Of a stretch of 64,000 nt of DNA, positions 36,735-46,640 are shown piece by piece. This DNA is from JARRPM01 sp963765545 (GTDB lineage: Bacteria > Pseudomonadota > Gammaproteobacteria > Pseudomonadales > Halieaceae), in assembly GCA_963765545.1 (NCBI GenBank), contig CAVXWW010000004.1:1736001-1800000 (forward strand). Reading direction: 5' to 3'. The notes under the pieces are model-generated. The model ran no database searches. It was given only the letters and a program-made list of their open reading frames with translations, and had not been told where the DNA came from. The position numbers and the translations under genes are program-made. How positions within the stretch are numbered: the first letter of the stretch is position 1; each line of letters starts with the position of its first letter.

Positions 36735-37657
36735 GAGCGCCACCCCTCGCAACTAAGCTCCAGGATGCGGGTGACCAATGCGGCGACATCCATGCCCACG
36801 GCCCTGGCTGCCATTGGCACAAGGCTATGGGAGGTCATACCGGGAATGGTGTTGACCTCCAGCACATGAAACTCGCCCGCCTGGTCACGCATCAGGTCTA
36901 CCCGGCCCCAGACAGCACAGCCCAGGGATTTGAACGCCCACAGGGCCAGCTCTCCCATCCGTGACTCCTCCTGCGCACTCAGCCCACTGGGGCAGAAGTA
37001 GCGGGTCTCGTTGGAGATATACTTCGCCTCGTAGTCGTAGAATTCGTTGTCGGTCTCAAGCCTGATTGACGGCAGAACCTGATCGCCAAGGATCGCCATC
37101 GTGTATTCCGGCCCGTCGATGAACTGCTCTGCCAGCACACCGCCACCGTACTGGCTGGCAGCGTGGAACGCCTGCTCCAGCTCAGTCGCGCTGTTGGCAG
37201 ATGTCATACCGATACTCGAGCCCTCACAGGTGGGTTTCACAAACACCTTGCCCAGACTGTCGATCACCTGCTGCCAGTGGGTGTCCGGGCCGAGCCGGGC
37301 AAAGCTTCCGGTGGCCAGGCCAATGCCCTGCCACAATTGCTTGCTGCGCAGTTTGTCCATGGCCAGAGCGGAGCCCAGTACCCTGGAACCGGTGTAGGGA
37401 ATCTGCAAGGCCTGCAGCGCACCCTGTATGCTGCCGTCTTCTCCGCCCGGGCCGTGCAGGGCAATAAAGGCAAACGCCACGCCCTGCAGTTGTTCGATCC
37501 AGTCTGCGTCGGCCGGATCCACCGGGCGTACCTCAAAGCCCTGCGCACGCAGTCCCTCCATGACGGTCATACCGCTTTGCAGGGACACGTCGCGCTCGGC
37601 AGACGTACCGCCCAGCAATACCGCCAGCGGGGCACGGCGCAGGTCATTCAGGTTCAT
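36731..37657 (-). CDS. ddlB: D-alanine-D-alanine ligase B
   Basis: It makes D-Ala-D-Ala for the pentapeptide stem. The 308-residue ATP-grasp enzyme has VLLGGTSAERDVSLQSG (14-30), FVKPTCEGSSIGMT (around residue 139), RVDLMRD (around 257) and VLEVNTIPGMTSHSLVP (around 271). Its start overlaps the murC stop (TAATG) and its stop overlaps ftsQ, so translation is coupled along the cluster. Confidence 0.98.
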   Translation of the reverse strand: MNLNDLRRAPLAVLLGGTSAERDVSLQSGMTVMEGLRAQGFEVRPVDPADADWIEQLQGVAFAFIALHGPGGEDGSIQGALQALQIPYTGSRVLGSALAMDKLRSKQLWQGIGLATGSFARLGPDTHWQQVIDSLGKVFVKPTCEGSSIGMTSANSATELEQAFHAASQYGGGVLAEQFIDGPEYTMAILGDQVLPSIRLETDNEFYDYEAKYISNETRYFCPSGLSAQEESRMGELALWAFKSLGCAVWGRVDLMRDQAGEFHVLEVNTIPGMTSHSLVPMAARAVGMDVAALVTRILELSCEGWRS

Positions 37658-39093
37658 TAGCTGCCCTCCCCGATAAATTCCATCTGTGCGAGCTCCTGGG
37701 CCAGGCGCCCTATATTTCCCGCACCCTGGGTGATCACCACATCCCCGGGGCCGATCACATCGCCGAGCACTCCAGGCACATCTTCTATATGCTCGACAAA
37801 AATAGGCTCCAACTGACCGCGCTGGCGTATGCTGCGGGCCAGGCTGCGACTGTCCGCACCCGGGATGGGATCTTCTCCTGCGGCATAGACATCCAGCAGC
37901 AACAGCACATCGCAGCGCGACAATACGGCCACGAAATCCTCGTAGAGATCCCGGGTACGGGTGTAGCGATGAGGCTGGTAAATCATTACCACCCGCCGCT
38001 CCGGCCAGACCTGCCGGGCGGACTCCAGCGTGGCCCGCACCTCGGTGGGATGGTGGCCATAGTCGTCTACGAATTCGGCAGTTCCACCAGCCAGGGCAAG
38101 CTCACCCATCCGGGTAAAACGCCTGCCGACACCGGTGAAACCAGCGAGTCCGCGCTGGATGCTGTCGTCATCCAGACCCTCGTCGCAGGCCACAGCCACC
38201 GCCGCTGCCGCATTGAGCACATTGTGGCTGCCGGGCATATTCAGGTTGACGCTCATAGCCGACAGGCCATTGGGGCGATGGATCACAAAGCGGGTGAACA
38301 GGCCGTCCTTTTCCACCCCGTCAATGCGGTAGTCGGCATCCTCGGCAACGCCATAGGTCATCACCTGTCGGGTTACTTCCGGCAATAGTTCCCTTACCAC
38401 CGGGTCATCCACGCACATCACTGCAACGCCGTAAAACGGCAGGTTGTGAAGGAATTCAAGGTAAGTACGGCGCAGGACGGAAAAATCACCGCCATAGGTG
38501 TCCATGTGATCTGCTTCGATGTTGGTGACGACGGCGACCATGGGTTGCAGGTGCAGGAAGGACGCATCGCTCTCATCCGCCTCGGCGATCAGGAAGCGGC
38601 TCGCACCCAACTGCGCATTACTGCCAACGCTGTTCACCAGGCCACCGATAACAAATGTCGGGTCCAGGCCAGCCTCGCCAAATATATTGGCTATCAGACT
38701 GGTGGTCGTGGTCTTGCCGTGGGTGCCCGCAACCGCGATACCGTGGCGGTAGCGCATCAGTTCGGCCAGCATCTCGGCCCTGGGCACAACGGGGATACGC
38801 GCTGCCCTGGCAGCGACCACCTCGGGGTTGAGTTCGTCCACGGCGCTGGAACTGACCACAACATCGGCATTGCCGACATTGGATTCGGCGTGACCGATAA
38901 ATACCCGGATACCTTTTGTTTCCAGTCGGCCGGTAACCGGACCGGGGCGGATATCGGACCCGGAGACGTCATAGCCCAGGTTGACCAGCACCTCGGCAAT
39001 ACCGCTCATTCCTGCACCGCCAATACCGATCATGTGAATGCGGCGGATACGACGCATTTCGGGGACCGCATAAGCGCTGCGCTCAACGGTCAT
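37657..39093 (-). CDS. murC: UDP-N-acetylmuramate-L-alanine ligase MurC
   Basis: It adds the first stem amino acid to UDP-MurNAc. The start is the ATG at 39091-39093, with GAGGAG about 8 bp upstream and an overlap with the murG end. This gives 478 residues. The Rossmann motif MIGIGGAGMSGIAEVL (around residue 21) and ATP loop GTHGKTTTTSLI (around residue 120) are clear. EADESDASFLHL (around 185) and the C-terminal YQPHRYTRTRDLYEDF are typical. Confidence 0.98.
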   Translation of the reverse strand: MTVERSAYAVPEMRRIRRIHMIGIGGAGMSGIAEVLVNLGYDVSGSDIRPGPVTGRLETKGIRVFIGHAESNVGNADVVVSSSAVDELNPEVVAARAARIPVVPRAEMLAELMRYRHGIAVAGTHGKTTTTSLIANIFGEAGLDPTFVIGGLVNSVGSNAQLGASRFLIAEADESDASFLHLQPMVAVVTNIEADHMDTYGGDFSVLRRTYLEFLHNLPFYGVAVMCVDDPVVRELLPEVTRQVMTYGVAEDADYRIDGVEKDGLFTRFVIHRPNGLSAMSVNLNMPGSHNVLNAAAAVAVACDEGLDDDSIQRGLAGFTGVGRRFTRMGELALAGGTAEFVDDYGHHPTEVRATLESARQVWPERRVVMIYQPHRYTRTRDLYEDFVAVLSRCDVLLLLDVYAAGEDPIPGADSRSLARSIRQRGQLEPIFVEHIEDVPGVLGDVIGPGDVVITQGAGNIGRLAQELAQMEFIGEGS

Positions 39094-40183
39094 GGATAAA
39101 CTCCTCACAGCAGTCGCTCACCCGGGCCGCGGCATCCGGAGTCGCAGCCGCATGGGCCGCACCAGCCATATCTGCCAGCAGCCGGGGGTTGGCCATATAG
39201 CCCAGTAATGAGGAAACCAGCGAGTCGACACTCATGTCGCCCTGCTTCATAAACACCGCCGCGCCCGCATCACTCAGGGAGCGCGCATTGGCACTCTGGT
39301 GGTCATCAATCGCGTAGGGCAACGGCACCAGAATCGACGGACAGCCCATAATAGCCAGCTCGGATACGGTCAACGCGCCCGCCCGGCACAATACAAGGTC
39401 AGCCCAATCGTAGGCTGCTGCCATATCTTCAATAAACGGAACCACCCGGGTATGCTCGCCCAGCAAATCGCCGTAGCTGGCCTTCACCGGCGCGATATGC
39501 GCCTCCCCGGTCTGGTGCCACACATCCAGGTGCTCACCACCAGCGCGCACTGCCCTTACTGTGTCCGGCAACACCTGGTTGATCGGCCGGGCCCCCAGAC
39601 TGCCGCCCAGCACCAGCAGGCGCAGCGCCCGTTGACCGGTGTAGTCATACTGTGTTCCGGCCCCGGCTGCCACCAACTCACTGCGAACCGGGTTGCCGAT
39701 AATCAGGGGCTGAAGCGACTGCTTGAAGGCACCGGGAAAGGCCGCGAATACCCTCTTGGCCAGGGGAGCCAGCATGCGATTGGTCGTGCCGGCCACCGCG
39801 TTCTGTTCATGAATCAGCAGGGGTTTGCGCAGCAACCACGCGGCGACACCCGCGGGCCCGGCTACGTAACCCCCCATACCCACCACACAGCGCGGCGACC
39901 GACGGTACAGCAGCCACAGGGCCTGAAACGAGGCGAGCAGCAGGCACCAGACTCCCACCAGCTTGTCGATGACAGACTTACCCCGCACACCGCGCACCGG
40001 CAGGCAGTGCAGGGTAATCCCCGCAGCCGGCACCACGCGATACTCCAGCCCCCTGGCGGTACCCACCCACTCCACCCGTATGCCGCGCGCCATCAGTTCA
40101 CTGGCTACCGCGAGCGCGGGATATACGTGACCACCGGTACCACCGGCAGTCATAAATACAAGCGGCTGCAGCACGGGGGTCAT
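39083..40183 (-). CDS. murG: Lipid II synthase MurG (UDP-GlcNAc transferase)
   Basis: It transfers GlcNAc to lipid I at the inner face of the membrane. The 366-residue GT-B enzyme has TAGGTGGHVYPALAVA (12-27), the HEQNAVAGTTNR loop (around residue 126), VLGGSLGARPINQVLP (around 191) and the UDP-GlcNAc site CRAGALTVSELAIMG (around 266). It overlaps ftsW at the start (ATGA). Confidence 0.98.
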   Translation of the reverse strand: MTPVLQPLVFMTAGGTGGHVYPALAVASELMARGIRVEWVGTARGLEYRVVPAAGITLHCLPVRGVRGKSVIDKLVGVWCLLLASFQALWLLYRRSPRCVVGMGGYVAGPAGVAAWLLRKPLLIHEQNAVAGTTNRMLAPLAKRVFAAFPGAFKQSLQPLIIGNPVRSELVAAGAGTQYDYTGQRALRLLVLGGSLGARPINQVLPDTVRAVRAGGEHLDVWHQTGEAHIAPVKASYGDLLGEHTRVVPFIEDMAAAYDWADLVLCRAGALTVSELAIMGCPSILVPLPYAIDDHQSANARSLSDAGAAVFMKQGDMSVDSLVSSLLGYMANPRLLADMAGAAHAAATPDAAARVSDCCEEFIHDR

Positions 40184-41322
40184 TTGGGCCTCCCCGGGAC
40201 GCGGATATCACGCTCAATACGCAGCACCAGGGCCAGCATGCAAGTACAGACGATAAGACTGGTACCGCCGTAACTCACAAACGGCAGGGTCAGGCCCTTG
40301 GTGGGCAGCAGGCCACAGCTGACGCCCATATTGACAAAGGCCTGGCCGGAAAATATCAGGGCCACGCCGTAACAGACATAGGCACCGAAGGGGTTGGCCG
40401 CTGCCAGGGCAGCACGCCCTACCCAGAGAATCCGTCCGATAAGCACCACATACAGCGCGATCACAGACAGCGCACCGACGAAGCCCATTTCTTCTGACCA
40501 GATAGAGAACACAAAGTCGGTATGGGCTTCGGGCAGGTAAAACAGTTTCTGCACGCTATTGCCCAGGCCGACGCCAAACCACTCACCCCGGCCAAATGCG
40601 ATCAGGGACTGGGTAAGCTGGAATCCCGTATCAAATGGATCAGCCCAGGGGTCCGTGTAGGCGGTCAGTCGCTTGAGCCGGTAGGGTGCGCTGACCACAA
40701 GCACCAGCGCCGCTCCGAGTGCGCCCCCCAGCACCAGCATGAAATGCCCCAGCTTTACGCCGGCCAGAAACAACATGCCAAAGGCACTGCCGGCGACGAT
40801 CACCGTGGCCCCAAAGTCCGGCTCTATCATCAGCAATAGGGTCGTCGCGAACAGCACGGCCATGGGTTTGAGAAAACCCTGCCACTGATTGCGAACCTCA
40901 TGCTCCCGCCGCACCATATAGCCGGCCAGGTAAATCACCATGGCCACTTTGGCAAATTCGGACGGCTGCAGCGTAAAAGGCCCCAGGGGCAACCAGCGCT
41001 GCGAACCGTTTACCTCGCGACCCACTCCGGGCACCAGCACAAGGATAAGCAACGCGAGCGCCACAAACAGCCAGATCCAGCCTGTGTTCAACCAGAACGC
41101 CGGCGACACCCGGTATACCAGCGCGCCTGCTGTCACGGCCAGCACCAGGTAAATAACATGACGCTCCATATGGAACCAGGGGTTCTGGTAATGCCAGTCG
41201 GCATATTCTATGGATGCGGAGCTGATGGCGACCAGGCCGACCAGCAACAACGCCAGGCCCAGCAGGGCCAGGGTAGTATCGGGCAGCATAGACACAGGGG
41301 TTGCCGGGCGGTAAGTGGTCAT
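40180..41322 (-). CDS. ftsW: Peptidoglycan glycosyltransferase FtsW (SEDS family)
   Basis: The 380-residue membrane protein has about ten TM helices. SEDS signatures are LPLGPFTLQPSEFAK (around residue 108), the LPEAHTDFVFSIWSEEMG loop with the catalytic-type Asp (around 275-290) and GLLPTKGLTLPFVSYGG (around 337). It polymerises septal glycan together with FtsI. The start overlaps the murD stop (ATGA). Confidence 0.98.
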   Translation of the reverse strand: MTTYRPATPVSMLPDTTLALLGLALLLVGLVAISSASIEYADWHYQNPWFHMERHVIYLVLAVTAGALVYRVSPAFWLNTGWIWLFVALALLILVLVPGVGREVNGSQRWLPLGPFTLQPSEFAKVAMVIYLAGYMVRREHEVRNQWQGFLKPMAVLFATTLLLMIEPDFGATVIVAGSAFGMLFLAGVKLGHFMLVLGGALGAALVLVVSAPYRLKRLTAYTDPWADPFDTGFQLTQSLIAFGRGEWFGVGLGNSVQKLFYLPEAHTDFVFSIWSEEMGFVGALSVIALYVVLIGRILWVGRAALAAANPFGAYVCYGVALIFSGQAFVNMGVSCGLLPTKGLTLPFVSYGGTSLIVCTCMLALVLRIERDIRVPGRPK

Positions 41323-42686
41323 ACCTGCCCTCCGGCTAATTGCTCCACGGCGCGGCAGAACACCTCACCGCGCTCGACATACCCGGAAAACATATCAAAG
41401 CTGGCACAGGCCGGTGACAGCAGCACGACATCACCCGGCTCGGCCAATGCCGCCGCCGCTGTCACTGCATCCTCGATAGAGTCCGAAGACGTTACGGGAA
41501 CTACACTGTGCAGCGCAGATTCCAGCAGCGCGGCGTCTTCACCGAACAACATCGCATGCTTGCAGTGGTCTGCCACCGCGCTGCGCAGCTCGGTGAAATC
41601 TGCACCCTTGCCCTGCCCTCCCGCTATCAGCAGGATGTTGCGCCCCTGGCCCATACCCTGGAGCGCCGCGATCGTGGCACCGATATTGGTCCCCTTGGAA
41701 TCGTTGACGTAATCGACCCCGGCGATCTTCGCCACCGTCTGGCAGCGATGAGGTAAACCCCTGAACTCGCGTAAACTTGCCACCATGCTGGTGAGAGACA
41801 GTCCCGCGGCATAACCCAGCGCGAGCGCGGCAAGAGCGTTGGCCACATTGTGACGGCCAACCAGTGCCAGCTCGTTGCTGGGCAACAGCGGCTCAAAACC
41901 GTGGCAGAGATATTCCACGCCGTCCACATCGGTGAGTCCAAACCCATCCAGCTCCGGCTTACCGGGTCGCCAACTGACCACTTCCACCTCAGACCCCAGC
42001 AAGGGAATGGTCAAAGGGTCGGCTCTGTTCACCACCACTTTCTGGCAGCCTCGAAAAATCCGGTGCTTAGCCTGGTGGTAGCGTGGCATGGAGCCGTGGC
42101 GATCCAAATGATCCGGGCTGACATTCAACACCGTGGCGACTGCCAGTTTGAGCTCTCCCGCGCGTTCCAGCTGGAAGCTCGACAATTCAAGCACATACAG
42201 TTCATGTCCCGGATCGAGAAGGTCCAGCGCCGGTGTCCCGAGGTTGCCGCCGACTCCTACGTCCAGCCCGGCATCCCGCGCCATCAGGCCCAGCAACTCG
42301 GTCACCGTCGACTTGGCATTGGAACCGGTAATTCCAATCACCGGAGCGCGCGCCTCACGCATGAACAAATCGATATCACCGATAATGCTGACACCGGCTG
42401 CTCTTGCCTGCTCTACGACCGGCGCATTCATGGCAACACCGGGGCTGACCACCAGCTCACTCGCCTGGGTGACCAGCTCTACCGGATATACGCCGGCATA
42501 CACAGGGACGTCTGGCATTTCCAACTTGAAAGCTTCGAAACCGGGCGCGTCTGCCCTGGTATCAACCACACTGAACGGCAGGCCGCGCCTGTGAAAGTAG
42601 CGCGCGCAGGACAGGCCGGTAGCGCCCAGCCCTACCACCACCCGGTTCACGCTGCTTGCAATCAGACCCTGTGCCACGTTCGACAT
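41319..42686 (-). CDS. murD: UDP-N-acetylmuramoylalanine-D-glutamate ligase MurD
   Basis: It adds D-Glu to UDP-MurNAc-Ala. The start is set at the ATG at 42684-42686, 8 bp after the mraY stop, and gives 455 residues. VVVGLGATGLSCARYF (around residue 15) forms the UDP-binding domain, ITGSNAKSTVTELLG is the ATP loop (around 115) and DYVNDSKGTNIGAT (around 322) is the third-domain signature. The P-loop reads SNAKST where E. coli has SNGKST. Confidence 0.97.
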   Translation of the reverse strand: MSNVAQGLIASSVNRVVVGLGATGLSCARYFHRRGLPFSVVDTRADAPGFEAFKLEMPDVPVYAGVYPVELVTQASELVVSPGVAMNAPVVEQARAAGVSIIGDIDLFMREARAPVIGITGSNAKSTVTELLGLMARDAGLDVGVGGNLGTPALDLLDPGHELYVLELSSFQLERAGELKLAVATVLNVSPDHLDRHGSMPRYHQAKHRIFRGCQKVVVNRADPLTIPLLGSEVEVVSWRPGKPELDGFGLTDVDGVEYLCHGFEPLLPSNELALVGRHNVANALAALALGYAAGLSLTSMVASLREFRGLPHRCQTVAKIAGVDYVNDSKGTNIGATIAALQGMGQGRNILLIAGGQGKGADFTELRSAVADHCKHAMLFGEDAALLESALHSVVPVTSSDSIEDAVTAAAALAEPGDVVLLSPACASFDMFSGYVERGEVFCRAVEQLAGGQV

Positions 42687-42694
42687 CACCTTCG

Positions 42695-43777
42695 CTAGCG
42701 CAACTTCAGTGTTGCCAGTCCAAACAGGACCAGCATTACCGTGATAATCCAGAACCGCACAATCACCCGCGGCTCCGGCCAACCTTTCAACTCAAAATGG
42801 TGGTGAATTGGCGCCATCCGGAAGATGCGACGGCCGGTGAGCTTGAAGGAAGCCACCTGCAAAATGACCGATATGGTCTCCAGTACAAAGATGCCGCCCA
42901 TAATAAAAAATACAATTTCATGCCGCGTAATAACCGCCACCGTACCCAGCGCGGCGCCCAGTGCCAGCGCTCCCACATCACCCATGAATACCTGTGCCGG
43001 ATACGTGTTGAACCAGAGAAAGCCCAGGCCAGCGCCGGCAATCGCACCGCAAAAGACGGCCAGTTCGCCACTGCCCGCCACGTAGGGAATGTGGAGGTAC
43101 CTGGCAAAATCGACGTGCCCGGTGAGGTAGGCGATGATCCCGAGCGCTGTACCCACCATTACTGTGGGTAGTATCGCGAGCCCGTCCAGGCCATCAGTCA
43201 GGTTGACGGCATTGCTGGCGCCAACAATGACGAAATAGGTGAGCACCACAAAGAAGGGCCCCATGGCCAGGGCAAAATCCTTGAAAAACGGCACATACAG
43301 TTGCGTTGTAACCGGATTGTCCGAGGCCGTGTAGAGATAAAGGGCCGCGCCCAGGCCCGCAAGTGATTGCCAGAAATACTTCCAGCGGGCGGGCAGGCCA
43401 CGAGAATCCCTCTCCACTACCTTGCGGTAGTCATCGATCCAACCGACCGCACCAAATACGCCGGTGACAAGAATGGCCACCCACAGGTAGGGATTGCGCA
43501 GGTCTCCCCACAGCAGGCTGGCAATTGCGATGGCCACCAGGATCAGTGCACCCCCCATGGTCGGCGTGCCCGACTTGCTGAGATGACTCTCGGGACCATC
43601 GTCGCGCACTGACTGGCCTACCTGGTAATAGTTGAGCCGCCTGATCATGGACGGCCCCACCAGCAACGAGATAGCCAGGGCGGTGCCGGCGGCCAGTATC
43701 CCTCGCAAGGTGAGATACTCGAACACCAGGAAGACCTTGTGGAACTGACCCAGATACTCCGCGAGAAACAACAACAT
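42695..43777 (-). CDS. mraY: Phospho-N-acetylmuramoyl-pentapeptide transferase MraY
   Basis: It makes lipid I from UDP-MurNAc-pentapeptide and undecaprenyl phosphate. The start MLLFLAEYLGQFHKVF at 43777 gives 360 residues, equal to the E. coli enzyme. Family motifs are SKSGTPTMGGALIL (around residue 68), the DD-containing WIDDYRKV (around 113), NLTDGLDGLA (around 190) and the histidine motif MAPIHHHFELKG (around 320). It lies 2 bp after murF. Confidence 0.98.
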   Translation of the reverse strand: MLLFLAEYLGQFHKVFLVFEYLTLRGILAAGTALAISLLVGPSMIRRLNYYQVGQSVRDDGPESHLSKSGTPTMGGALILVAIAIASLLWGDLRNPYLWVAILVTGVFGAVGWIDDYRKVVERDSRGLPARWKYFWQSLAGLGAALYLYTASDNPVTTQLYVPFFKDFALAMGPFFVVLTYFVIVGASNAVNLTDGLDGLAILPTVMVGTALGIIAYLTGHVDFARYLHIPYVAGSGELAVFCGAIAGAGLGFLWFNTYPAQVFMGDVGALALGAALGTVAVITRHEIVFFIMGGIFVLETISVILQVASFKLTGRRIFRMAPIHHHFELKGWPEPRVIVRFWIITVMLVLFGLATLKLR

Positions 43778-43779
43778 AA

Positions 43780-45144
43780 TCAGTGTTCTCCGGGCGGTTG
43801 CGCCGCCAGCAATGCGTGCAGCACCCGCTCCATACGAGCACTGCGCGAGCCTTTTACCAGTACCGTATCGCCGCTGGTGAAGGAGCCCTCGATTGCGCCG
43901 ATAGCGCTTTCGCAATCGGTAAACAAACGTCCGCCATTGCCAAAGCTGTCGACCGCGGACTGCAGCGCGCTGCCCACGCCCCAGAATTGATCGACCCCTG
44001 CAGAGCGGGCATATTCACCGATCTCCCGGTGCAGGGCCTCACTGTTTGGCCCCAGCTCTCCCATCGCACCCAGCACCAGGATACTGCGCCCCTCGCACCC
44101 GGCCAGGGTATCGATTGCGGCGCGCACCGAGCCCGGGTTCGCGTTATAGCAGTCGTCGATAACGGTGGCACCTGCCGGAGATACTGCGGCCGCCAGACGG
44201 CCGGCCGTGGGCTGCACGTTACCGAGCCCGGCCCCGATCTGCTCCAACTGCAGACCGCAGGCCAAACCCACCGCGATCGCTGCCAGGGCGTTCGCCACGT
44301 TGTGCTTACCCGGCAGGGCGAGCTCAACGGCCAACTCGCCCGCGGGCGTGATTGCGGTAAAGCTGACGCCCCGGGTTCCCCGCAGTGTCACTGCAGTGGC
44401 CGAGATCGCAGCGGGCGCCGCCAGGCCAAAATCCAGAATAGTGGCGGCTCCGGCTCGCTGGCGCCAGGAATCGGCCCAGGGCTGGTCGGCATTGATCACC
44501 GCACACTCATCCGCACCCAGGCCATCAAAGATCTCACCCTTGGCAGCCGCGACATCATCGACGCTGCCGAAACCCTCCAGGTGGGCCGGCATGGCATTGA
44601 GCAGCAGCGCAATCGTGGGCCTGCCGATTTCACACAACCAGGCGATATCACCGGCCCGGCCAGCACCCATCTCCACCACTGCGTAGTCGAGACCCGGCTC
44701 AAGCGACAACAGGGTCAGCGGCACACCAATTTCGTTGTTCAGGTTGCCCTGGGTAGCCAGCGTTTGCCCAGCTTGCGACAGCACCGCGTGGACCATGTTC
44801 TTGACCGTGGTCTTGCCACTGCTGCCGGTAATTGCCACCAGCGGTCCATCGTAGAGCGACCGGTTATAGGCACCCAGATACCCAAGCGCCCGCTGCGTGT
44901 CATCTACCAGCAGACCAGATGTCTGCAGTGCCGCCGACTGGCTCACCAACGCCGCCGCAGCGCCAGCGGCAGCCACCTGCTCCAGGTAATCGTGGCCATC
45001 GAAATTCTCACCCCGCAGTGCCACAAACAGGTGGCCGGGAGCGATGTCCCTGCTGTCGGTGCTCACTCCCATTATTGTCTGGTCCGATCCGATCAGCTTC
45101 GCCTGTAGGGGCAAGACCAGCTCCGACAGCGTCATGGCGCGCAT
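43780..45144 (-). CDS. murF: UDP-MurNAc-tripeptide-D-Ala-D-Ala ligase MurF
   Basis: It adds D-Ala-D-Ala to complete the pentapeptide. The ATG at 45142-45144 overlaps the murE stop (TGATG) and gives 454 residues. A GTG one codon earlier also overlaps. The ATP loop is ITGSSGKTTVKNMVH (around residue 106), and GKHNVANALAAIAVGLACG and DDCYNANPGSVRAAI (around 330) are typical. Confidence 0.97.
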   Translation of the reverse strand: MRAMTLSELVLPLQAKLIGSDQTIMGVSTDSRDIAPGHLFVALRGENFDGHDYLEQVAAAGAAAALVSQSAALQTSGLLVDDTQRALGYLGAYNRSLYDGPLVAITGSSGKTTVKNMVHAVLSQAGQTLATQGNLNNEIGVPLTLLSLEPGLDYAVVEMGAGRAGDIAWLCEIGRPTIALLLNAMPAHLEGFGSVDDVAAAKGEIFDGLGADECAVINADQPWADSWRQRAGAATILDFGLAAPAAISATAVTLRGTRGVSFTAITPAGELAVELALPGKHNVANALAAIAVGLACGLQLEQIGAGLGNVQPTAGRLAAAVSPAGATVIDDCYNANPGSVRAAIDTLAGCEGRSILVLGAMGELGPNSEALHREIGEYARSAGVDQFWGVGSALQSAVDSFGNGGRLFTDCESAIGAIEGSFTSGDTVLVKGSRSARMERVLHALLAAQPPGEH

Positions 45145-46640
45145 CACGATGCCACCCTCCGGGCGACAGCATCACGCGCATGCGCCTCATCACTGAACGG
45201 GCGGCGCTCACCTTCGATCAGCTGGTAATCCTCGTGACCCTTGCCGGCCACGACAATGCAGTCGCCCCGATGGGCCTGGGCGATACTGAGAGCAATCGCC
45301 TCCGCCCTGTCGACCACCAGCATGAAATCGCCGCTGCAACCGCTGGCAATGTCCGCCAGGATGGCCGCGGGATCCTCACTGCGAGGGTTGTCACTTGTGA
45401 CGATAACCCGGTCGGCAAGCTGACTTGCAACCCGGCCCATCACCTGCCGTTTGGCGTTGTCCCTGTCACCACCACAGCCGAACACTACGATGAGTTCGCC
45501 GCTCACATGTGCTTTGAGTGAGGCCAGTACCTGTTCCAGCGCATCGGGGGTGTGGGCGTAATCGATGATGACCTGTAACCCGAGGTCGTTTGGTATAGCC
45601 TGCATCCTGCCCGGTACCGACTGTAAGCCGGAGACTGTTTTCAGCACTGCCGGCAAGTCCTCCCCCGACAACACAACAGCGGCCACGGCCGCTGCCAAAT
45701 TGGCGAGATTGAACTCACCTGGCAAGGGGCTGGCAAAGCGGCCAGCACCCCAGGGGGTGACCAGCTCGGCATCAACACCGGAGGTATGAAAACGTGCGTT
45801 TACTACTCGTATATCCGCTTGCGCACCCGATGCAGAATACGTCAGGGCCCGGACACCCTCGCCCAACGCTGCCAGCACCTGGGGGGCATATTCATCGTCA
45901 ATATTGACCACGGCATGACCCAGGCCCTCACTGGCAAACAAACGCAGCTTCGCGCGCCCGTATTGATCCATACTGCCGTGGTAGTCGAGATGATCGTGAG
46001 ACAGGTTGGTGTAGATCGCTGTCTCAAACTCAACGCCGTTCACCCTGCCCTGTACCAGCGCGTGGGAAGACACCTCCATAGACACGGTGGCGACACCCCG
46101 ATCGCGCCAGTCAGCCAGCTGACGTTGCAGTGACACGGCGTCCGGCGTGGTATTGGCGGACCCCACGACAGTCTCGTCCAGGGTCGCTCCCAGTGTTCCG
46201 ATGACCCCACAGGGCTTGCCCAGCGACCGGGCCAGCTGGGCTACCAGGCGACTGGTTGTTGTTTTGCCGTTGGTACCGGTCACGCCGACCATGTGCAGGT
46301 CGCGACTGGGATAATGATAAAAACGGGCAGCCAGTGAACCCGCATCTATCCTCAGTTCGGGGATCTCCACCAGGGGCACCGGTAAGTCATCGACAAAACC
46401 GGCGACCGGCGCTTCCGCCACGACTGCTGCGGCGCCGTTGGCTACCGCCTGCTCGATAAACTGGCGGCCGTCGTGTACGTCCCCCGGCATCGCCAGGAAC
46501 AGATCACCGTCGGACACGCTGCGGCTATCCAGCTGCAGGCCGGTGATCACTGTGTCACCGCCAGCGCAATCCGGCCTGCCCAACAGGCGGGACAGGGGCA
46601 TTGAGCGGGGCGCGGTTGCCGTGTTGCCTGCCATTATCAT
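45144..46640 (-). CDS. murE: UDP-MurNAc-L-alanyl-D-glutamate-2,6-diaminopimelate ligase MurE
   Basis: It adds meso-diaminopimelate to the stem, which predicts A1-gamma DAP-type peptidoglycan. The 498-residue product has ATP loop VTGTNGKTTTSRLV (around residue 119), SHDHLDYHGSMDQYGRAK (around 211) and the DAP-recognition motif SDNPRSEDP (around 418). The start ATG overlaps the ftsI stop (ATGA). An ATG two codons later is also possible. Confidence 0.98.
   Translation of the reverse strand: MIMAGNTATAPRSMPLSRLLGRPDCAGGDTVITGLQLDSRSVSDGDLFLAMPGDVHDGRQFIEQAVANGAAAVVAEAPVAGFVDDLPVPLVEIPELRIDAGSLAARFYHYPSRDLHMVGVTGTNGKTTTSRLVAQLARSLGKPCGVIGTLGATLDETVVGSANTTPDAVSLQRQLADWRDRGVATVSMEVSSHALVQGRVNGVEFETAIYTNLSHDHLDYHGSMDQYGRAKLRLFASEGLGHAVVNIDDEYAPQVLAALGEGVRALTYSASGAQADIRVVNARFHTSGVDAELVTPWGAGRFASPLPGEFNLANLAAAVAAVVLSGEDLPAVLKTVSGLQSVPGRMQAIPNDLGLQVIIDYAHTPDALEQVLASLKAHVSGELIVVFGCGGDRDNAKRQVMGRVASQLADRVIVTSDNPRSEDPAAILADIASGCSGDFMLVVDRAEAIALSIAQAHRGDCIVVAGKGHEDYQLIEGERRPFSDEAHARDAVARRVAS

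Noticed and set aside
43783..45108. A 441-codon open frame on the + strand opposite murF
   Set aside because: It is antisense to a clear murF, has no family motifs and no ribosome site. Long antisense frames are expected in this high-G+C coding sequence.
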